From the NCBI GenBank assembly GCA_031287585.1, contig JAITST010000346.1, positions 1-7,820 on the forward strand: a DNA stretch of 7,820 nucleotides, given 5' to 3'. This DNA comes from Planctomycetaceae bacterium. GTDB taxonomy: Bacteria > Planctomycetota > Planctomycetia > Pirellulales > Thermoguttaceae. Positions 6,188 through 7,820 of this stretch are shown here, piece by piece (positions within the stretch are counted from its first letter, which is position 1; the number at the start of each line of letters is the position of its first letter). Position numbers and translations under genes: made by a program. The notes below the pieces were generated by a model, which made no database searches, was not told the origin of the DNA, and worked only from the letters and a program-made list of their open reading frames with translations.

Positions 6188-6222
6188 GGACACGGTTTTC
6201 GGACACCTTTTTTGATTAGGAG
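6188..6222 (+). promoter_or_regulatory. GGA-motif cluster over the csrA ribosome binding site
   Basis: GGACAC occurs at 6188-6193 and 6201-6206, and the Shine-Dalgarno sequence AGGAG is at 6218-6222, nine nt before the ATG. CsrA proteins bind RNA at GGA cores, often as dimers bridging two sites, and block ribosome access. Three GGA cores within 35 nt of the start are compatible with autoregulation. This is inferred from motifs only. Confidence 0.35.
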
Positions 6223-6231
6223 AAACACAAA

Positions 6232-6483
6232 ATGCTCGTGTTATCAAGATATCGCGATGAAAGCATCATCATCGGCGACGATGTTGTTGTAACAGTGGTA
6301 GATGTACGCGGCGACCGAGTCCGGATTGGCATTCAGGCACCGCCGAACGTTACAGTACACCGTCGCGAAGTTTACGATGCAATCAGTAATGATAGGAAAA
6401 ACGAAACGGAAGGCAAACCAACGCCAACCATAACCGGACAACCCGAAACATTCGGAATACCGTTCGGAACAGTTTCGCAATAG
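6232..6483 (+). CDS. csrA: Carbon storage regulator CsrA, RNA-binding translational regulator
   Basis: This is an 83-residue small cytoplasmic dimer that binds GGA-containing loops in mRNA leaders to repress or stabilise messages; in flagellated bacteria it controls flagellin and motility genes. The family signature is complete: MLVLSR at the start, IIIGDDVVVTVVDVRGDRVRIGI forming the beta strands (12-34), then APPNV and VHRREVY (42-48), with Arg44 as the key RNA-contacting residue. The core ends near residue 55. The remaining 25-30 residues are a Pro/Thr-rich polar tail longer than in the 61-residue E. coli protein. AGGAG lies nine nt before the ATG. A strong terminator follows 22 nt after the stop, so csrA is transcribed without flagellin, which starts about 750 nt downstream. 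No fliW is visible. Confidence 0.96.
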   Translation: MLVLSRYRDESIIIGDDVVVTVVDVRGDRVRIGIQAPPNVTVHRREVYDAISNDRKNETEGKPTPTITGQPETFGIPFGTVSQ

Positions 6484-6504
6484 AAAAACGCTGTTGCAAA
6501 TTTG

Positions 6505-6548
6505 AAACGGAGAAACAGGCAATTCGCCTACTTTCTCCGTTTTTTTTT
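6505..6548 (+). terminator. Intrinsic terminator of csrA
   Basis: AAACGGAGAAA (6505-6515) pairs perfectly with TTTCTCCGTTT (6532-6542). Inside it AGGC and GCCT pair around AATTC (6517-6529), giving a long stem with a small internal loop. Nine T follow at 6540-6548. This is a textbook Rho-independent terminator. Confidence 0.93.
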
Positions 6549-6847
6549 GTGTGTGCGGGAAATCGGGAATATAGAAAACATAATTTGGAAAAACGCCAGA
6601 CATAAAACTTATCATTACACAAAATACCCGTATAAAAACATAATTTTAACAAAAAAACACATCAGTAGCACTCCCATTAAAATTCATACAACCCTACCAA
6701 CTATATCCCCTTCCACTAACCCGCAAATCGCTTACCGCCCGCAACTCCATTACATCGCTTATATTGAACATCCAATCTTACGAAGAATTATGCAAAACCA
6801 TTTACATTCTCAATAACACGTTTCTGAACCACCGATACACCACCTCT

Positions 6848-6880
6848 AATGGGAAATAGCAGTACGTTCACTTTCCCATT
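6848..6880. repeat. Inverted repeat, 9-bp arms
   Basis: AATGGGAAA (6848-6856) and TTTCCCATT (6872-6880) are perfect reverse complements around a 15-nt loop; a flanking T-G could extend the stem in RNA. No T-run follows on either strand. Confidence 0.6.
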
Positions 6881-6904
6881 GAAAATGTTTTCGGTAATAA
6901 CAAC

Positions 6905-6936
6905 ATCCGCCGTTCGGCAGGCAACGAAAGGCGGAT
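6905..6936. repeat. Inverted repeat, 7-bp GC-rich arms
   Basis: ATCCGCC (6905-6911) and GGCGGAT (6930-6936) pair perfectly around an 18-nt loop. It lies 24 nt after the previous inverted repeat. Confidence 0.5.
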
Positions 6937-6953
6937 TCGGCTAGACCGGATTG

Positions 6954-6998
6954 TTACATTTTCCGTTCGGACGGCATGGATTTGGTCGTCTGATGTAA
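6954..6998. repeat. Inverted repeat with nested hairpin
   Basis: TTACAT (6954-6959) pairs with ATGTAA (6993-6998). Enclosed in it is CCGT-TCGG-ACGG (6963-6974), a 4-bp stem with a 4-nt loop. Each part is weak alone; together with the neighbouring repeats they suggest a folded RNA. Confidence 0.35.
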
Positions 6999-7117
6999 TG
7001 GAGTACCACACAATACAAAAAAAACCGCTTCCGGCGGGCTGGCATGGATGACAGATTTTGTACCGGTTACGATTTCCGGTTCAATATGATTACTGTTGAG
7101 TAACACATACGTTTTAT

Positions 7118-7143
7118 GTTTGATACGTCTTATACGTTCAAAC
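7118..7143. repeat. Imperfect hairpin upstream of flagellin
   Basis: GTTTGA-T-ACGT (7118-7128) pairs with ACGT-TCAAAC (7134-7143), with one bulged T and loop CTTAT. The 10 pairs form a plausible operator or RNA hairpin about 90 nt before the flagellin start. Confidence 0.45.
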
Positions 7144-7169
7144 ACGAAAAACAAACGTCCGCGTTACAG

Positions 7170-7197
7170 AACAGTTTCTGGCTCATCTTGCCGCTGC
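7170..7197 (+). promoter_or_regulatory. Candidate sigma28 (FliA) promoter of flagellin
   Basis: AACAGTTT (7170-7177) matches the sigma28 -35 TAAAGTTT at 6/8. GCCGCTGC (7190-7197) keeps the GCCG half of the -10 GCCGATAA but little more. The spacer is 12 nt, one longer than standard. It would start transcription near 7204 and leave a leader of about 26 nt with the ribosome binding site. Flagellin genes are usually sigma28-dependent, which supports this weak match. Confidence 0.33.
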
Positions 7198-7217
7198 CTT
7201 GTGGTTTGACAGTTGAG

Positions 7218-7223
7218 AAAGGA
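7218..7223 (+). promoter_or_regulatory. Flagellin ribosome binding site with GGA core
   Basis: AAAGGA is 7 nt before the ATG at 7231 and decides the start. Its GGA is also the core of a CsrA recognition site, as at the ribosome binding site of Bacillus subtilis hag. Confidence 0.65.
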
Positions 7224-7230
7224 TTCACCG

Positions 7231-7820
7231 ATGACAGGTCTCTACGTTGCCTCTAATGTGAGCGCGTTAGGTGCTCAGGTTCAGTTGCAGAGAAATATGA
7301 GCGATTTAAGCGAAGTGCTAACACGGCTCAGTACTGGTCTGCGGATAAATTCAGGAAAGGACGACCCGGCGGGGTTGATTTCAAGTGAGTTGCTAAAAAG
7401 CGATATAACAGCGACTAACATGGCAGTCAAGAACACGCAGCGGGCAAACAACGTCATCGCGATTGCTGACAGCGCACTGGGACAAGTTAGTTCGTTGCTC
7501 AACGATATACGCGGTCTTGTAAACGAGGCGGCGAATACGGGGGCAATGTCAACGGAGCAGATTGCCGCGAACCAGTTACAAGTGAACGCTTCTCTCGATT
7601 CTATTGACCGTATTTCCAAAACGACAAACTTTCAGGGTAAGTTGCTCCTTGACGGTTCGCTTGACTTCGCGACCTCTGGAGTTGACCGTTATGCTATTCG
7701 TAGTCTTGATATTCAGCAAGCGAACTTCGGTTCGATGGACGCGATTGATGTCAAGGTGAACATAAACAGAGCGGCTGAACCTGCGAGATTGTACCTGAAT
7801 CAGGGCGGTGTTAGCGAGAA
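7231..7820 (+). CDS. Flagellin, N-terminal 196 residues (runs off the right edge)
   Basis: Flagellin is the subunit of the flagellar filament, exported by the flagellar type III system. The D0/D1 N-terminal region is clear: RLSTGLRINSGKDDPAGLI (32-50), then heptad-like helices with NTQRANNVIAIADSALGQV (68-86), LLNDIRGLVNEAANTG (89-104), EQIAANQLQV (109-118), and the turn FQGKLLLDGSLDF (134-146). These match planctomycete flagellins from memory. The extreme N-terminus is unusual: the common INTN motif is replaced by VASN (residues 6-9). From about residue 148 the chain enters the more variable D1/D2 part. No stop occurs before the window end; the C-terminal D1/D0 half is outside. AAAGGA gives a good ribosome binding site. 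It is probably regulated by sigma28 and by the CsrA encoded upstream, on motif evidence only. Confidence 0.95.
   Translation, partial: MTGLYVASNVSALGAQVQLQRNMSDLSEVLTRLSTGLRINSGKDDPAGLISSELLKSDITATNMAVKNTQRANNVIAIADSALGQVSSLLNDIRGLVNEAANTGAMSTEQIAANQLQVNASLDSIDRISKTTNFQGKLLLDGSLDFATSGVDRYAIRSLDIQQANFGSMDAIDVKVNINRAAEPARLYLNQGGVSE

Larger units (their letters stand above)
5926..6231. other. comF-csrA spacer and csrA leader
   Basis: This gap of 306 bases has no convincing gene. From left to right it holds a T-rich stretch after comF with no hairpin, a weak sigma28-like promoter candidate (5984-6010), a minus-oriented terminator-like hairpin (6075-6100), a short palindrome GAGCGAATCGCTC (6105-6117), a GGACAC direct repeat (6188-6206) and the csrA ribosome binding site. 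The 71-codon minus-strand frame at 6013-6228 overlaps these elements and lacks a ribosome binding site. Confidence 0.5.
6549..7230. other. Long non-coding spacer between csrA and flagellin
   Basis: No convincing gene lies in these 682 bases. The left third (to about 6840) is AT-rich and strikingly short of G on the plus strand: 6661-6780 has 8 G against 43 C by my count. The middle (6848-7040) has successive inverted repeats and a direct repeat GGCATGGAT at 6973-6981 and 7041-7049. The right part holds another hairpin (7118-7143), a possible sigma28 promoter and the flagellin ribosome binding site. A frame at 6502-6816 plus begins inside the csrA terminator, and a minus frame at 6954-7154 has no motif or ribosome binding site. 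Confidence 0.55.

Noticed and set aside
6013..6228. 71-codon minus-strand frame in the csrA leader
   Set aside because: No ribosome binding site or motif, and it overlaps the hairpins and the csrA Shine-Dalgarno sequence.
6502..6816. 104-codon plus-strand frame ending in NHLH, reminiscent of a REP-type transposase motif
   Set aside because: It begins with a TTG inside the csrA terminator and is rich in rare-looking residue runs; the NHLH match lacks all other transposase features.
7017..7037. Minus-strand hairpin CCGC-CGGAA-GCGG followed by eight T
   Set aside because: The stem is only 4 bp and no minus-strand gene would use it; kept only as a minor element of the structured spacer.
6954..7154. 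66-codon minus-strand frame
   Set aside because: No ribosome binding site or motif; it overlaps inverted repeats upstream of flagellin.
7180..7196. Possible sigma54 promoter (TGG...TTGCCGC) before flagellin
   Set aside because: The GG-to-GC distance does not equal the strict 10 nt required; the sigma28-like reading fits better.
7206..7211. Perfect TTGACA just upstream of flagellin
   Set aside because: It is only 20 nt before the ATG, and no -10 can be placed downstream without falling inside the coding sequence.

Overview
This window reads as chromosomal DNA of moderate GC (mid-40s percent by eye) from a flagellated bacterium, most likely a planctomycete. The main evidence is the flagellin N-terminus at the right edge. 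Its stretch RLSTGLRINSGKDDPAGLI and the later SALGQVSSLLNDIRGLVNEA match, from memory, the flagellins of Planctomycetota better than enterobacterial or Bacillus ones. Several genes lack a Shine-Dalgarno sequence, which fits that phylum. The assignment is an inference. I see no insertion sequence, integrase, phage gene or CRISPR array.

Layout, left to right. (1) 1-387, minus: the start of a lipoprotein gene that runs off the left edge. (2) 388-859: a non-coding gap with two perfect inverted repeats and a promoter at each end. (3) 860-1495, plus: a 211-residue protein I do not recognise. (4) 1547-3547, minus, convergent with it: a P1B-type heavy-metal-transporting ATPase whose extended -10 lies so close to the ATG that the mRNA should be leaderless. 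(5) 3693-3774, minus: tRNA-Ser(GGA) with its own promoter. (6) 3851-4885, minus: a double-SIS sugar-phosphate isomerase or deaminase resembling the isomerase half of GlmS. (7) 4983-5051: a heptamer tandem repeat that also forms a 19-bp inverted repeat, between divergent promoters. (8) 5122-5925, plus: comF. (9) 5926-6231: a leader with hairpins and GGA motifs. (10) 6232-6483, plus: csrA, closed by a strong intrinsic terminator. (11) 6549-7230: a non-coding gap, first very C-rich and G-poor, then dense in inverted repeats. (12) 7231 onward, plus: flagellin, open at the right edge.

Most genes are single housekeeping units with separate promoters, not one operon. Five promoters share an extended -10 (TGn followed by a TATAAT-like hexamer). 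The one functional link is csrA next to flagellin: CsrA-family proteins repress flagellin translation in other bacteria by binding GGA motifs at the ribosome binding site, and both genes here carry GGA in that position. No fliW is visible. I found no clear undescribed system. The best candidates for a second look are the structured csrA-flagellin spacer, the csrA leader, and the P1B ATPase with its atypical metal-site residues.
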